Positions 52,541 to 63,592 are shown, counted from the first letter of the stretch. The stretch is 64,000 nt of DNA from Treponema parvum (GCF_017893945.1 NZ_CP054257.1:1054001-1118000), one strand, 5' to 3'. Notes: generated by a model not told the origin, from the letters alone. Made by a program: numbers and translations.

Positions 52541-53371
52541 ATGGAATCCATTTTAGATATTGAAGTTATACAAGGGTACGTAAGGATGTGTAACGACGGC
52601 TGGCTTTTAGGCTGGCACGAAAGAAACGGCGGAAATTTGACATACAGGATGAAAGGCGAAGAAGTAGAAGCCTGCCGCAAGTTTTTTAAAAAGGCCCCCG
52701 GCGATTGGGTTTTAATGGACGTTCGGGCCGAAAATCTTAAAAACGAATATTTTATAAGCACAGGAAGCGGTAAATTTTTTAGAAACGTCGTTTTAGCGCC
52801 TCAAGATAATATATGTATTGTTGAAATAAACGGCAGCGGCGACGGTTATCGTATCGTTTGGGGGCTTGAAAGAGGAGGGCGCCCTACGAGCGAATTTTCG
52901 TCTCATTTTTTAAATCACAGCGTAAAGAAGGAAATAACGAACGGAGAATACCGCGTCATCTATCACGCTCATCCTGCAAATTTAATTGCAATGACTTACG
53001 TTCTGCCCTTGACGGCTAAGGCGTTCAGTCGTGCGCTGTGGCAAAGCGCCACCGAATGTCCCGTCGTGTTTCCGGGAGGGGTGGGAGTTGTGGAATGGAT
53101 GGTTCCCGGCGGAGCGGACATTGCGCGAGCGACAAGTTCCCTTATGAGAGAATTTGACGCGGCTGTGTGGGCTCATCACGGGCTTTTTTGTGCGGGGCCC
53201 GACTTTGACATAACGTTCGGTCTCATGCATACGATAGAAAAGTCCGCTGAAATATACGTAAAAGTCCTTTCGACGGGCAAAAAGGTTTTGCAGACGATCA
53301 CCGACAAAGACCTTCGTGCCGTAGCCCGCGATTTTAAGGTAAATTTAAACGAAAAATTTTTGGATAAGTGA
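52541..53371 (+). CDS. rhaD: Rhamnulose-1-phosphate aldolase
   Basis: Zinc class II aldolase (AraD/FucA fold), 276 residues, cleaving rhamnulose-1-phosphate to DHAP and lactaldehyde. GWHERNGGNLTYRM near 24 and YHAHPANLIAMTYV near 142 with two zinc histidines; VWAHHGLFCAGPDF near 210 supplies the third. AGGAG precedes the ATG. The pathway kinase RhaB and any transporter are missing here, although GlpK-type kinases of the same superfamily exist elsewhere in the window. Confidence 0.93.
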   Translation: MESILDIEVIQGYVRMCNDGWLLGWHERNGGNLTYRMKGEEVEACRKFFKKAPGDWVLMDVRAENLKNEYFISTGSGKFFRNVVLAPQDNICIVEINGSGDGYRIVWGLERGGRPTSEFSSHFLNHSVKKEITNGEYRVIYHAHPANLIAMTYVLPLTAKAFSRALWQSATECPVVFPGGVGVVEWMVPGGADIARATSSLMREFDAAVWAHHGLFCAGPDFDITFGLMHTIEKSAEIYVKVLSTGKKVLQTITDKDLRAVARDFKVNLNEKFLDK

Positions 53372-53425
53372 CACTCGTCGATCCGCTCCGACCGCCTTAA
53401 AGCGTTCCCGCGACAATTGCAAGCT

Positions 53426-53442
53426 GGCTTGCGAAGCAAGCC
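53426..53442. terminator. Hairpin between convergent rhaD and Omp85-like genes
   Basis: GGCTTGC, loop GAA, GCAAGCC: a perfect 7-bp stem placed between two converging stops. It lacks a T tract on either side, so termination is uncertain. Confidence 0.4.
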
Positions 53443-53458
53443 GTTTGCTGCAAACTCG

Positions 53459-54721
53459 CTAAAATCTCATGCCCAATGAAAACGTGTATTGAAAAAAATC
53501 TTTCGGAACATTATACGCCAGAACAAAGCTGAGCGCGGGAATCATGATCTTTGAAAGATACATTTTTATTCCGCCCAAAGGGCCGTGACAAATTAAGGAA
53601 GTTTCGTCCCAGTCTTCTGCGGCGCAAAATTCGTACATACCGTATACTGAAAAATTACCTATCTCCGTTTTAACGGCGATTGCTTCAAATCCTGCCGATG
53701 CGCCTGCGATCTTTTCCGTAATAAAGTCGTTGGGCAAAGTAAATATTCCTACGGAAGAGTTTGAATTATATTCCGTGCGCAAAAGGTCTATACCGTATGA
53801 CATGGCTGCATGAGAGACAAATCGCGTACGAGGGAACAAAAGTTTTTGAAAATGAAAATTTATTTCCGTATTTTGTGAAAATCCGTTAAGGTCGGAAAAA
53901 TAAACGGTTCCCTGCAAAACGGCGGAACGTTCGGAAATATACCAACCGTCCCAATCCGCTTTACTGAATGTAAGGTTCGGTATGACGCAAAAACTGCGGC
54001 TTGATTTGAATATGTCGGTAGGATCGTCTATCTTATGTTGCAAATATGCAAAGCCAAGGCCGCCTGAAAATTCTTTCGTAAATTTTTCAAGCAGGGAAAC
54101 CGTAATGTTCCAGCTGAAAGCGTCGTATTTCAGCAAAAGTTCATCGGACGAATTTGTTATTTCATTTGTCCTGTTTGACAGCATTCCGAAAACCGCAAAT
54201 CCCGGATGTGAAATATCCGTGGCTCCCTTGGTAAATGACGCCATTCCTAACGCGGCTTCTTTTGAAAATATACCGCCTACGACGAACGAATCCTTTCGGC
54301 CGAAGGCGTTAGTGTCCATAACAAAGCCTCCTCCCGAAAAAGATCCGTTTGAATATGAGGCAATCGGGAGGGGTATAAAACTTATTTTTTCTTTTACCGT
54401 AATATGAAGAATCGGCGCATCGCTTTCCGTCTCTTCAATCGCAATTTGAATGTCCGAAAAAAGCCCTTCTTCTATGAGATCGCTTTCAACGTCTTTAAGA
54501 TTAATTTCGCCGCAGTCCATGAGGGTGTATTTTTTCAGCACGTTTTGAATGTAAGAATTACGCGTTTTCTTTAGGCCGTCCACTTTGATCTGTGAAACGG
54601 GCTCCGCATAAATACAGCCTGCCGCCGATAGATAAAGAGCCGCCGTAAAGACGGTTACAAATGCGGCTGCACGGACACGGTTATGCAATAAGATTTTTAT
54701 AGTTTTTATAAGACAGATCAT
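53459..54721 (-). CDS. Outer-membrane Omp85-type protein with one POTRA domain
   Basis: 420 residues. A signal peptide ends near CIYAEP; a single POTRA-like domain follows (about 42-115: VSQIKVDGLKKTRNSYIQNV, then DLIEEGLFSDIQIAIEE and ILHITVKEK). The rest alternates beta strands and ends YTFSLGMRF, a C-terminal aromatic strand typical of outer-membrane barrels. BamA has five POTRA domains and ~800 residues, so this is a short relative, perhaps of the patatin-free TamA/Toc75 kind. AAGGA lies ~9 nt before the ATG. It shows the organism has an outer membrane. Role unknown. Confidence 0.78.
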   Translation of the reverse strand: MICLIKTIKILLHNRVRAAAFVTVFTAALYLSAAGCIYAEPVSQIKVDGLKKTRNSYIQNVLKKYTLMDCGEINLKDVESDLIEEGLFSDIQIAIEETESDAPILHITVKEKISFIPLPIASYSNGSFSGGGFVMDTNAFGRKDSFVVGGIFSKEAALGMASFTKGATDISHPGFAVFGMLSNRTNEITNSSDELLLKYDAFSWNITVSLLEKFTKEFSGGLGFAYLQHKIDDPTDIFKSSRSFCVIPNLTFSKADWDGWYISERSAVLQGTVYFSDLNGFSQNTEINFHFQKLLFPRTRFVSHAAMSYGIDLLRTEYNSNSSVGIFTLPNDFITEKIAGASAGFEAIAVKTEIGNFSVYGMYEFCAAEDWDETSLICHGPLGGIKMYLSKIMIPALSFVLAYNVPKDFFQYTFSLGMRF

Positions 54722-54934
54722 TTTTTTATTTCCTTAAATTAGCTTAAACTTCAAGTTTTATATTTTATAATGGGCGGCATTTGTCGCGCATGGATGTGCG
54801 ATTCGCTAGTAGTGCCGCGGGAAGCTCAAGATTCAAGCCGTTTAGGAAATTATTATATACCATATGCATAAAAAATAAAATACGGGGCATAAGCGCAGTA
54901 AGCGGCGCATAAGTGTGCATTGTGTCGGACATGC

Positions 54935-54965
54935 AAAAAAAACGCCCTGACCTAAGATCAGGGCG
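54935..54965 (-). terminator. Rho-independent terminator of the Fbp-type ABC operon
   Basis: Read on minus: CGCCCTGA, loop TCTTAGG, TCAGGGCG, TTTTTTTT. An 8-bp GC-rich stem with an 8-T tract, 18 nt after the ATPase stop. Confidence 0.92.
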
Positions 54966-54982
54966 GAATGAGGAGATTTTTT

Positions 54983-56059
54983 TCAAGTCAAAATTTTATT
55001 ATATGAATCATTTGTACCGTCGTCGGCATAGACAAGGCTGTCCATCAATTTGAGGTTAATTTTTTGATCGATGCCGATATTGTCAAATGCATGGGGATCG
55101 GAAATAACACGAACCGAAATTCCGCCGCCAATATCAATCTGGCAATCATTTTCATTTCCAAGGTAATAGATTGTCTTGAGAGTTCCGGTCAAATCGCCGC
55201 CGTCAGAAACGATTTTCACATTTTCAGGTCGAAGTGTAAGGACCACATCGCCGGTCTTATCGCCGCCATAGGCAATACTCTGTTCCGTCCCTTTCAGGAA
55301 CAGACGGCCGTCTTTTACCGTGCCTTTTAGAAAGTTTGCCTTGCCGACAAAGTTTGCAACAAACTGGTTTACCGGATGACAATAAATTTCAAGCGGAGAA
55401 CCAACCTGTTGAACCACGCCATTGTTCATAAGGAACACACGGTCGGACATTGTCATTGCTTCAACCTGATCGTGGGTCACATATACAACCGTAATTCCAA
55501 GTCTTTTCTGAATTTCCTTTATTTCAAAGCGCATGCTTTCACGCAGTTTTGCGTCAAGGTTCGAAAGCGGCTCATCGAGCAACAGAAGTTTCGGCTTTGC
55601 AACCAACGCACGGCCAAGAGCCACACGCTGCTGCTGTCCGCCTGAAAGCTGAGACGGCATACGGTCTTTATACTGCCCCAGATGAACAACTTCAAGTATG
55701 CTTTCAACATCCTTCCTTATCTGCTCTCTGCTCATCTTCAGTATCTTCAACGGATAAGCAACATTGTCAAACACATTCATATGCGGCCAGACCGCATAGG
55801 TCTGAAAGACCATTCCAATTCCACGTCTTTCAGGCGGCAGAAATACCTTGTCATCTGAAACGACATTGCCGTCAATCAAGATAGCGCCGCTTGTCTGCTT
55901 GTGAAAACCTGCAATCATCCTAAGGAGAGTGGTTTTCCCGCATCCTGAAGGACCGAGAAGAGTTATGAACTCCCCGTCTTTTATCTCCGCATTGAATTTT
56001 TTTATTACCACTTCCGGACCGAACGCTTTTACAACGTCTTTTATAGTTACTGTAGACAT
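54983..56059 (-). CDS. ABC importer ATPase, FbpC/AfuC/PotA type
   Basis: 358 residues. Walker A GPSGCGKTT near 35, signature LSGGQQQRVALGRAL near 135, Walker B LLLLDEPLSNLD near 158, then a C-terminal OB-like (TOBE) domain. It energises the two-domain permease encoded 30 nt upstream. The family imports Fe3+, sugar phosphates (AfuABC), phosphonates, polyamines or thiamine; the ATPase alone does not discriminate. Confidence 0.92.
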   Translation of the reverse strand: MSTVTIKDVVKAFGPEVVIKKFNAEIKDGEFITLLGPSGCGKTTLLRMIAGFHKQTSGAILIDGNVVSDDKVFLPPERRGIGMVFQTYAVWPHMNVFDNVAYPLKILKMSREQIRKDVESILEVVHLGQYKDRMPSQLSGGQQQRVALGRALVAKPKLLLLDEPLSNLDAKLRESMRFEIKEIQKRLGITVVYVTHDQVEAMTMSDRVFLMNNGVVQQVGSPLEIYCHPVNQFVANFVGKANFLKGTVKDGRLFLKGTEQSIAYGGDKTGDVVLTLRPENVKIVSDGGDLTGTLKTIYYLGNENDCQIDIGGGISVRVISDPHAFDNIGIDQKINLKLMDSLVYADDGTNDSYNKILT

Positions 56060-56089
56060 TTTTTTCCTCCTAATCGGCTAACTTTCAGG

Positions 56090-57787
56090 TTAGATTGAGA
56101 ACTTACCCTTTGTCATTTTATTCAAAACCGTGTTCAATATGATGACGATGATCAAAATCCCTACCGCCAGGGCCGAAGCCGTCTGCTGGCTTGTAAATGT
56201 CTGATATTCGAACAACTGCACGCCTAAAGTCATAGTATCTTTTGAATACAACAAGGTAGACATGGTAAGCTCATAGAAACATGGCATGAAAATCAGAAAC
56301 CAGCCTGCAACGGCAGACGGGCTTATAAGCGGAAGGACAACATCCTTCAGACGGCGAAGCCATCCGGCTCCCGCAATCTGAGCCGCTTCTTCCAGCGACG
56401 GACTGATCTGCGTAAAAGCGGAAACTACTGTCCGCATACCCATCATCATGTATTTGATCATGTAAGCAATAACCATGATGCTAACCGTGTTATATATGTT
56501 TATTCCAAACTTTCCGGTCATCGTCATGATCAAAGCCAATGCGATTACAACACTCGGTGTTCCGGATCCCACGGTGATAAGGAAGTCGGGAATTCCACGG
56601 CCTTTTGTAGTCGTACGCTTTAAAAGCCATGCCATTGTGATGCTGACCGCCATCCCGAAGGTTGCCGCCAGAATCGCCATGTAGACACTGTTCTTGAATG
56701 CCGTTATGATCGCCTTTCTGGAAAGGACAATTTTCCAATATTTCCATGTTATATTCTTAGCGGCAAAGAAGGGTTTTCCCATATTCTGCGTGATTGAAGT
56801 CGCAATCACCGTCCAGAACGGTATGACCACAACAACAACGGCAAACAAAGACACAAGGGCTGTAATCGGGATTCTCCAACGGCCAAGGTCAACAATAGCC
56901 GGGTGTGTGGACTTACCTGAGACCGTAATATAATCTTTCTTACCGACAACAAAGTTTGAAACATATAGAATTATCAAAGCAATGACCATAAGGAACACCG
57001 CAAGACAAATCGCATGCGTAAGGCCTTCCGAGTTGCCGATCTGAACATAATCGACGATTCGAGTAGTCACGGTATAGATCTGACCCGGAGCGCCGATGAT
57101 CGAAGGAATTCCATAGGCCGAAGCCGATGCCACAAACATGAGCAATGACGCTGCAATAAGGCTGGGCAAAGTTAACGGAATTGTAACCGAAAGCAATGTC
57201 TTCAGTGGCGATGCCCCTGAAATTCTCGATGCCTCTTCCAAAGAAGGATCCATTTTCTCCATTGCTCTTGAAATAGTGATGAAAGCATAGGGATAATAGA
57301 AGGTTGTAAGCACCCATACCACACCGCCGGTCGTATATATGTTAAACGGACAGGAAGGCAGATGGAATATTTTCATCAAAACAACGTTCATCGTTCCTAC
57401 CGTAGGGTTTAAAAGGCGGAGCCATGCCATAGCTCCAACATACGGCGGAACCATATATGTCATAACAAATATCGTCCTGAATAATTTCTTTCCATAAAGG
57501 TTTGTGCGTCCGACAAGCCACGCCAAAGGGAAAGCCAGCAAAACGCCGAAAACCATTGTAAGCGTTGCCGTAACAAGAGTTGTCTTTAAACAAGTCCAGT
57601 TAAGCGCATAAGAATAGATGTTCTTAAAACCGGATAATGAAAAGCTGCCGTCTATATAAACGGAGCGGACAATAAGATAAAAAATCGGGAACACTTGAAA
57701 AACAAGCATGAATCCGACAATTACAGATATGATTATCCACTTGAAATCAAAATAGAATTTCTGATCCAGTGTTTCTTGCTGATTCAT
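56090..57787 (-). CDS. ABC importer permease, fused FbpB type
   Basis: 565 residues with two tandem six-helix BPD domains, each with an EAA loop (MDPSLEEASRISGASPLKTLLSVTIP near 173 and ISPSLEEAAQIAGAGWLRRLKDVVLP near 450). Such fused permeases pair with FbpA-type binding proteins for ferric iron or sugar phosphate. The gene lies between the binding protein and the ATPase; a strong hairpin separates it from the former. Confidence 0.92.
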   Translation of the reverse strand: MNQQETLDQKFYFDFKWIIISVIVGFMLVFQVFPIFYLIVRSVYIDGSFSLSGFKNIYSYALNWTCLKTTLVTATLTMVFGVLLAFPLAWLVGRTNLYGKKLFRTIFVMTYMVPPYVGAMAWLRLLNPTVGTMNVVLMKIFHLPSCPFNIYTTGGVVWVLTTFYYPYAFITISRAMEKMDPSLEEASRISGASPLKTLLSVTIPLTLPSLIAASLLMFVASASAYGIPSIIGAPGQIYTVTTRIVDYVQIGNSEGLTHAICLAVFLMVIALIILYVSNFVVGKKDYITVSGKSTHPAIVDLGRWRIPITALVSLFAVVVVVIPFWTVIATSITQNMGKPFFAAKNITWKYWKIVLSRKAIITAFKNSVYMAILAATFGMAVSITMAWLLKRTTTKGRGIPDFLITVGSGTPSVVIALALIMTMTGKFGINIYNTVSIMVIAYMIKYMMMGMRTVVSAFTQISPSLEEAAQIAGAGWLRRLKDVVLPLISPSAVAGWFLIFMPCFYELTMSTLLYSKDTMTLGVQLFEYQTFTSQQTASALAVGILIIVIILNTVLNKMTKGKFSI

Positions 57788-57812
57788 ATTCCAGCTCCTG
57801 AAAAGGGAATGC

Positions 57813-57839
57813 AGCCGTCTGCGGAAACTACAGACGGCT
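57813..57839 (-). promoter_or_regulatory. Intercistronic hairpin after the binding-protein gene
   Basis: AGCCGTCTG (57813-57821) and CAGACGGCT (57831-57839) form a perfect 9-bp stem with a 9-nt loop in the 70-nt gap. No T tract follows on the minus strand. Third example in this window of a hairpin directly after a solute-binding-protein gene. Confidence 0.6.
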
Positions 57840-57857
57840 TTAAAAAATTAGATGAAA

Positions 57858-58904
57858 CTACTTCTTGATTGTGATTTTTTCTTCAAACATTGTGCGGATG
57901 GAGTCACGTTCCTTGTAACATTTCTCCCAGTCAATATCAATTGTCTTGGCAAACATCTTATCGTTTGGAAGAGAATCATACGGCGTGTAATCAACGTCTT
58001 TTCTGACAGAGTGCATCCAGCCTTTGACAATAGCTTTCTGTCCTTCTTTTGAAAGGAACCAGTCTGTAAGAACTTCACAGGCGGGAATGTTATTATTTGC
58101 ACTGTATTTCGCTTCAACTGTCATGATCGCAGACGGGCATGAAAGGACACCGTCTTCAGGATATATGCATTCGATCTTTGAACCTTCTTCTTCACGTTTC
58201 TTTAGAACAGACTCCTCAAGGATCATGATCTGTTTGCATTCACCTGTCTCAAGTTTTGTAAGAGCTACGGAACCTGATTCTACAGCCACTTTCTGCTTAT
58301 TAAGAGCCTTGAAATAGTCTTCGCCATAAGCGCCGAGAAGACCGACAATTGAAGCCATTGCCGTTCCTGATGTAAGCGGATTGGACATGGAGATATATCC
58401 TGAAAGCCTTGGATCTGTAGCAAATTCCTTAAATGTTACGGGAATATCCTTGCCCTTAGTATATTTTTCAGGGTTATAGGCTAATACCATAGTGCAGATA
58501 CGTACAGGATACCAGGAACCGTCAGCGTCATAGGCAAATGCGAGATTTGCGGCTTCCGGTGTCTTGTATTTGTGGAGAAGCCCCGCTTCCTTCAACTCAA
58601 GTGCATAGGCAGGTTCTGCAACCATTAGAATGTCGCATCCTAATTTTCCGCTTTCTTTTTCTGCAGCAATCTTTGCCTGGAGTTTTCCTGTTCCGCCATA
58701 GAAAAATTCCACATCGCAGTTCGGGAAAAGGGTTTCAAGTTCCGTATCAATAGCATCGATAATGTCCTGATACATTGAAGTGTAGATAACAACCTTGCCG
58801 CTAACATTAGCATTTGCTCCGGCCGAAGCGGTTTCTTTCTGACCGGCCGCAAAAACCATTGAGCATACGGCAATCATAGCCGCAGGAACAATAAACTTTT
58901 TCAT
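57858..58904 (-). CDS. ABC importer substrate-binding protein, FbpA/AfuA type
   Basis: 348 residues. Signal peptide MKKFIVPAAMIAVCSMVFAA with cleavage near AAGQ. The mature protein starts KVVIYTSMYQDIIDAIDTEL, the family's first strand; FYGGTGKLQAKIAAEKESGK, MSNPLTSGTAMASIVGLLGAYG and EESVLKKREEEG follow. The classical paired tyrosines of iron-binding FbpA are not obvious, so an organic or phosphorylated ligand is as likely as iron. AGGAGG is five nt before the ATG at 58904. It is divergent from a CitA-type sensor, which probably senses the same ligand. Confidence 0.9.
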   Translation of the reverse strand: MKKFIVPAAMIAVCSMVFAAGQKETASAGANANVSGKVVIYTSMYQDIIDAIDTELETLFPNCDVEFFYGGTGKLQAKIAAEKESGKLGCDILMVAEPAYALELKEAGLLHKYKTPEAANLAFAYDADGSWYPVRICTMVLAYNPEKYTKGKDIPVTFKEFATDPRLSGYISMSNPLTSGTAMASIVGLLGAYGEDYFKALNKQKVAVESGSVALTKLETGECKQIMILEESVLKKREEEGSKIECIYPEDGVLSCPSAIMTVEAKYSANNNIPACEVLTDWFLSKEGQKAIVKGWMHSVRKDVDYTPYDSLPNDKMFAKTIDIDWEKCYKERDSIRTMFEEKITIKK

Positions 58905-58977
58905 CATATCCTCCTATAATAATCGGTAATGTACTTTTACCTTTTATTCAGTATAATTTAGAAAGGCAGGATTCATA

Positions 58978-60684
58978 GTGTTTGTAAATTTTTTTAAGTT
59001 TTGTAACTTATGTAAATCACAGATACATAAATTAGCTTCTCCACTAAAAAAACGTCCCATTTTCTTTCAGATATTCTTCGTCAACACTGCCATTTCAATT
59101 TTTGCAATCAGCTTTGTTTCCATTACAATTCTTTCGACAAATCTGGAAAGAACAAAGCAACTTCTCATTTCAAACTGTGAAAACATGGCTACAAGCCTTG
59201 CGGAAAACTACATAATATATGATGCGCTGGTTTCAAAAATGGCTACTACAAGACTTATCACATACCTTGACAACATCGTAAAAAACTCCACAACAATCGA
59301 CAGCATCACTATAATCGACACAAAACGGATATGCATCTATCACTACGACGGAATGCCTGTCGGCACGGAAATTCCTATCCTTCCGCTGAACGACAAGAAA
59401 ATCCAGACCCAGACGATAGAGATCGGAACCGACAACAAGGGGCGGCCTATCAAGCAGCTTTGCGCCTTTGTTTCAATCAAAACCGAAAGCGGAGTTATAT
59501 ACGGGTATGCAATCGTCGGAATTTATATGAACACATTGAAAAATCTTAATCGTTCGTATATACTGCGCTACTTTCTAATCGTTTTGGCGATTCTTGCCAC
59601 GACGGTTTCAACCTCTTATTTTATCATTTCACGTATCAGAAAAAGCCTTATGGGCTACGAACCGGAATCGTTTGCGAACCTGCTTATCCGCCGCAACAAA
59701 GTTCTTGACAACCTTGAGGAAGGTCTGATCGCAATCGACACGAACGGAAATATCAGCGTATGCACGGAAAGCGCATGCAGACTTTTTAATCTTCCAAAAG
59801 GAAATTATGAAGGCAGAAACCTCAAAGAGCTGAAAATCTGCACGGAATTGCTGCCGGTCATTGAATCCGGTAAGGCGGAATACAACGTTCCGCAGACCCA
59901 CGAAACGAATTCTTTGATCACAAATTTTATGCCTATGAAAGAAGGAGATCACATAATCGGTGCGGTTGCAATCATCAGAGATCACACGACATTCAAAAAC
60001 ATGGCCGAAGAGCTTACAGGATTCCGTTTCATAGTTGAAGCCTTGCGCTCAAATATGCACAACTTCAAGAATGAACTGCACATCCTGCTTGGAATGCTTC
60101 AGCTCAAGGAATACGACCTTGCAATGAATTACATAACACATTTCAATTCATTGCAGACATCCCAGAACACCGTAATAAAAAACATACAGAACAAGACGAT
60201 TGCCGCTCTTATCCTGGGAAAAACGAATGAGGCGAAGGAACAGGGCATTGACCTCCTTCTGGAAAACACAAGCACATTGCCGCGGCACGATCCGTATCTA
60301 AGCACATCTCAACTTACAATCATACTTGGAAACATCCTTGAAAATGCGATTGAAGCCACAAAATCAATAGAAAAGGGCGGACAAATCAAACTTTTCATTT
60401 CTTCTGATGTTTCCTGCCTGCGCATAAATGTGGATGACAACGGATCCGGAATTCCAACGGAATTCCAGGATAAAATATTCAATCGGGGTTTTTCAACCAA
60501 AAAAGAAAAGAAGGAGAACCACGGAATCGGCCTTTATTCAGTAAATAAGATAATTCAGGACTGCAAGGGCATGATCCAGATTGACAGCGCTCCCGGCGAA
60601 GGCACTTCCATTTCCATTCATATAAACAAAAAGCGAGGGGCAATAATTTCACCCGAATACGCTGAAAAGGATACCGATATATGA
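58978..60684 (+). CDS. Sensor histidine kinase, CitA/DcuS type
   Basis: 568 residues. Membrane helix near 30-52, periplasmic PAS-like sensor (about 55-185), second helix near 193-215, cytoplasmic PAS near 235-325, then the kinase: the phospho-acceptor H361 lies in MHNFKNELHILLGMLQL, the H-box of this family (usually RaQnHEFmNkLH; here the residue after His is N instead of E), N-box NILENAIEA near 451 and G-box DDNGSGIP near 486. CitA/DcuS proteins sense citrate or C4-dicarboxylates. GTG start; TATAAT lies at 58952-58957. It overlaps its regulator by 4 nt. Confidence 0.92.
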   Translation: MFVNFFKFCNLCKSQIHKLASPLKKRPIFFQIFFVNTAISIFAISFVSITILSTNLERTKQLLISNCENMATSLAENYIIYDALVSKMATTRLITYLDNIVKNSTTIDSITIIDTKRICIYHYDGMPVGTEIPILPLNDKKIQTQTIEIGTDNKGRPIKQLCAFVSIKTESGVIYGYAIVGIYMNTLKNLNRSYILRYFLIVLAILATTVSTSYFIISRIRKSLMGYEPESFANLLIRRNKVLDNLEEGLIAIDTNGNISVCTESACRLFNLPKGNYEGRNLKELKICTELLPVIESGKAEYNVPQTHETNSLITNFMPMKEGDHIIGAVAIIRDHTTFKNMAEELTGFRFIVEALRSNMHNFKNELHILLGMLQLKEYDLAMNYITHFNSLQTSQNTVIKNIQNKTIAALILGKTNEAKEQGIDLLLENTSTLPRHDPYLSTSQLTIILGNILENAIEATKSIEKGGQIKLFISSDVSCLRINVDDNGSGIPTEFQDKIFNRGFSTKKEKKENHGIGLYSVNKIIQDCKGMIQIDSAPGEGTSISIHINKKRGAIISPEYAEKDTDI

Positions 60685-61370
60685 TCACAGCAGCTATTAT
60701 TGAAGATGACCCTATGGTCTGCGAAATAAACAAACGCTATCTGGAAAAAGACGGAAGGATGGATGTAATTACTACATTCAACAACGGAGTTGAAGCCCTG
60801 AACTACCTTACGTCAAATGAAGTTTCCCTGATACTCCTTGATGTCTACATGCCGAAACTCAACGGCTTTGAATTCCTGAAGACGATCCGCAGCAAGAACA
60901 TCTGTTCGGACGTTATCCTTGTAACCGCCGCGAACGATTTTGCCAGCATGGAAAAAGCGCTGCAGCTAGGTGCTCTGGATTATCTTGTAAAACCTTTTGA
61001 ATACAAGCGCTTTACTCAAGCCTTGGATAAATTCTTCTTCAAGCAGAAGATGCATGGAAAACTCCATGTTCCACTTTCCCAGAAAGAAGCCGACGAGCTG
61101 TTCAGCAACCAGGAAAATTTGAACACAGAACCTTTTGTGAAAGGGATCCAAAGCCGTACGCTTAAAGTGATAAAAGACCACTTCACTAAACACAAAGGCA
61201 AAAAGTTTTCCGGCACGGAACTTGCAAAAGAGATCGGACTTTCCCGAGTGACAGTCCATAAATATCTGAATTACCTTGAAACACAGAAATTCCTAAACAC
61301 CGAAATAGACTATGAAACCGATGGCCGCCCGCGGCTTTTGTACTTTACGGCTGAAAACCGGAATGCATAG
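60681..61370 (+). CDS. Response regulator, CitB/DcuR type
   Basis: 229 residues. Receiver domain with acidic pocket IIEDDPMV, phosphorylation site D54 in LLDVYMP, T in LVTAAND and K near 104 in LVKPFEY. The C-terminal helix-turn-helix (about 160-215: GTELAKEIGLSRVTVHKYLNYL) is of the CitB/DcuR type. The ATG overlaps the kinase stop (ATGA). The probable target is the divergent Fbp-type importer promoter in the 70-nt shared gap. Confidence 0.94.
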   Translation: MITAAIIEDDPMVCEINKRYLEKDGRMDVITTFNNGVEALNYLTSNEVSLILLDVYMPKLNGFEFLKTIRSKNICSDVILVTAANDFASMEKALQLGALDYLVKPFEYKRFTQALDKFFFKQKMHGKLHVPLSQKEADELFSNQENLNTEPFVKGIQSRTLKVIKDHFTKHKGKKFSGTELAKEIGLSRVTVHKYLNYLETQKFLNTEIDYETDGRPRLLYFTAENRNA

Positions 61371-61401
61371 TCGTCCGCTTCAGATCCTTTGCGACAAGTT
61401 T

Positions 61402-62993
<1,592 letters not shown>

Positions 62994-63039
62994 TCCTATG
63001 ATAGCCTGTACATACGGGAAACTTAAGCGGGGCATGGCG

Positions 63040-63588
63040 ATGGATTTTTTTTCGGATTCAAAGATTATTACGGCTGTAAGAAACGAGGATACTTTTAATA
63101 AATGTTTGAAAAGCGATTGTAAGGTTGTTTTTCTTTTATTCGGCACTATTCTTACCGTTTCCGACTATGTGCGAAAGTTAAAGGAATATAATAAAACCGT
63201 CTTCGTTCATCTTGATTTGATCGAAGGGCTTTCAAGCAGCAGGTCGTCGGTCGACTATATCGATAAGATGACACAAGCCGACGGAATAATTTCCATAAAG
63301 CAAAGTCTTTTGAAATACGCCAAAACGCTCGGTTTTATAACAGTCCTTCGCGTTTTTATGCTGGATTCAAAATCGATAGAGTCTCTTGAAAAAATCGATT
63401 CGGATCCGTCCGTTGATATAATAGAAATGATGCCCGGCGTAACGCTTACCATTTTATGCAATGAAATCGCAGGCAGCAAAAAGACGATTATAGCAGGCGG
63501 CCTTATAAGAAGCGGGGACGATGTTACGAGGATTCTCCGCTCGGGCGCGAGCGCCATCTCCACGTCCGACAGCCGCCTTTGGGAATAA
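63040..63588 (+). CDS. glpP: Glycerol-uptake operon antiterminator GlpP
   Basis: 182 residues; the Bacillus protein has 192. A TIM-barrel phosphate-binding regulator that, with glycerol-3-phosphate, prevents termination in glp leaders. Recognisable stretches: ITAVRNEDTFNKCLKSDCKV, VFVHLDLIEGLSSSRSSVDY, VDIIEMMPGV and IIAGGLIRSGDDV. The ATG at 63040 fits AGCGGGG upstream; the ATG at 63034 is too close to it. The frame is open back to 62590, but that part is antisense to glpK and is not GlpP-like. It ends 4 nt from the convergent clpX stop. Confidence 0.93.
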   Translation: MDFFSDSKIITAVRNEDTFNKCLKSDCKVVFLLFGTILTVSDYVRKLKEYNKTVFVHLDLIEGLSSSRSSVDYIDKMTQADGIISIKQSLLKYAKTLGFITVLRVFMLDSKSIESLEKIDSDPSVDIIEMMPGVTLTILCNEIAGSKKTIIAGGLIRSGDDVTRILRSGASAISTSDSRLWE

Positions 63589-63592
63589 GCGC

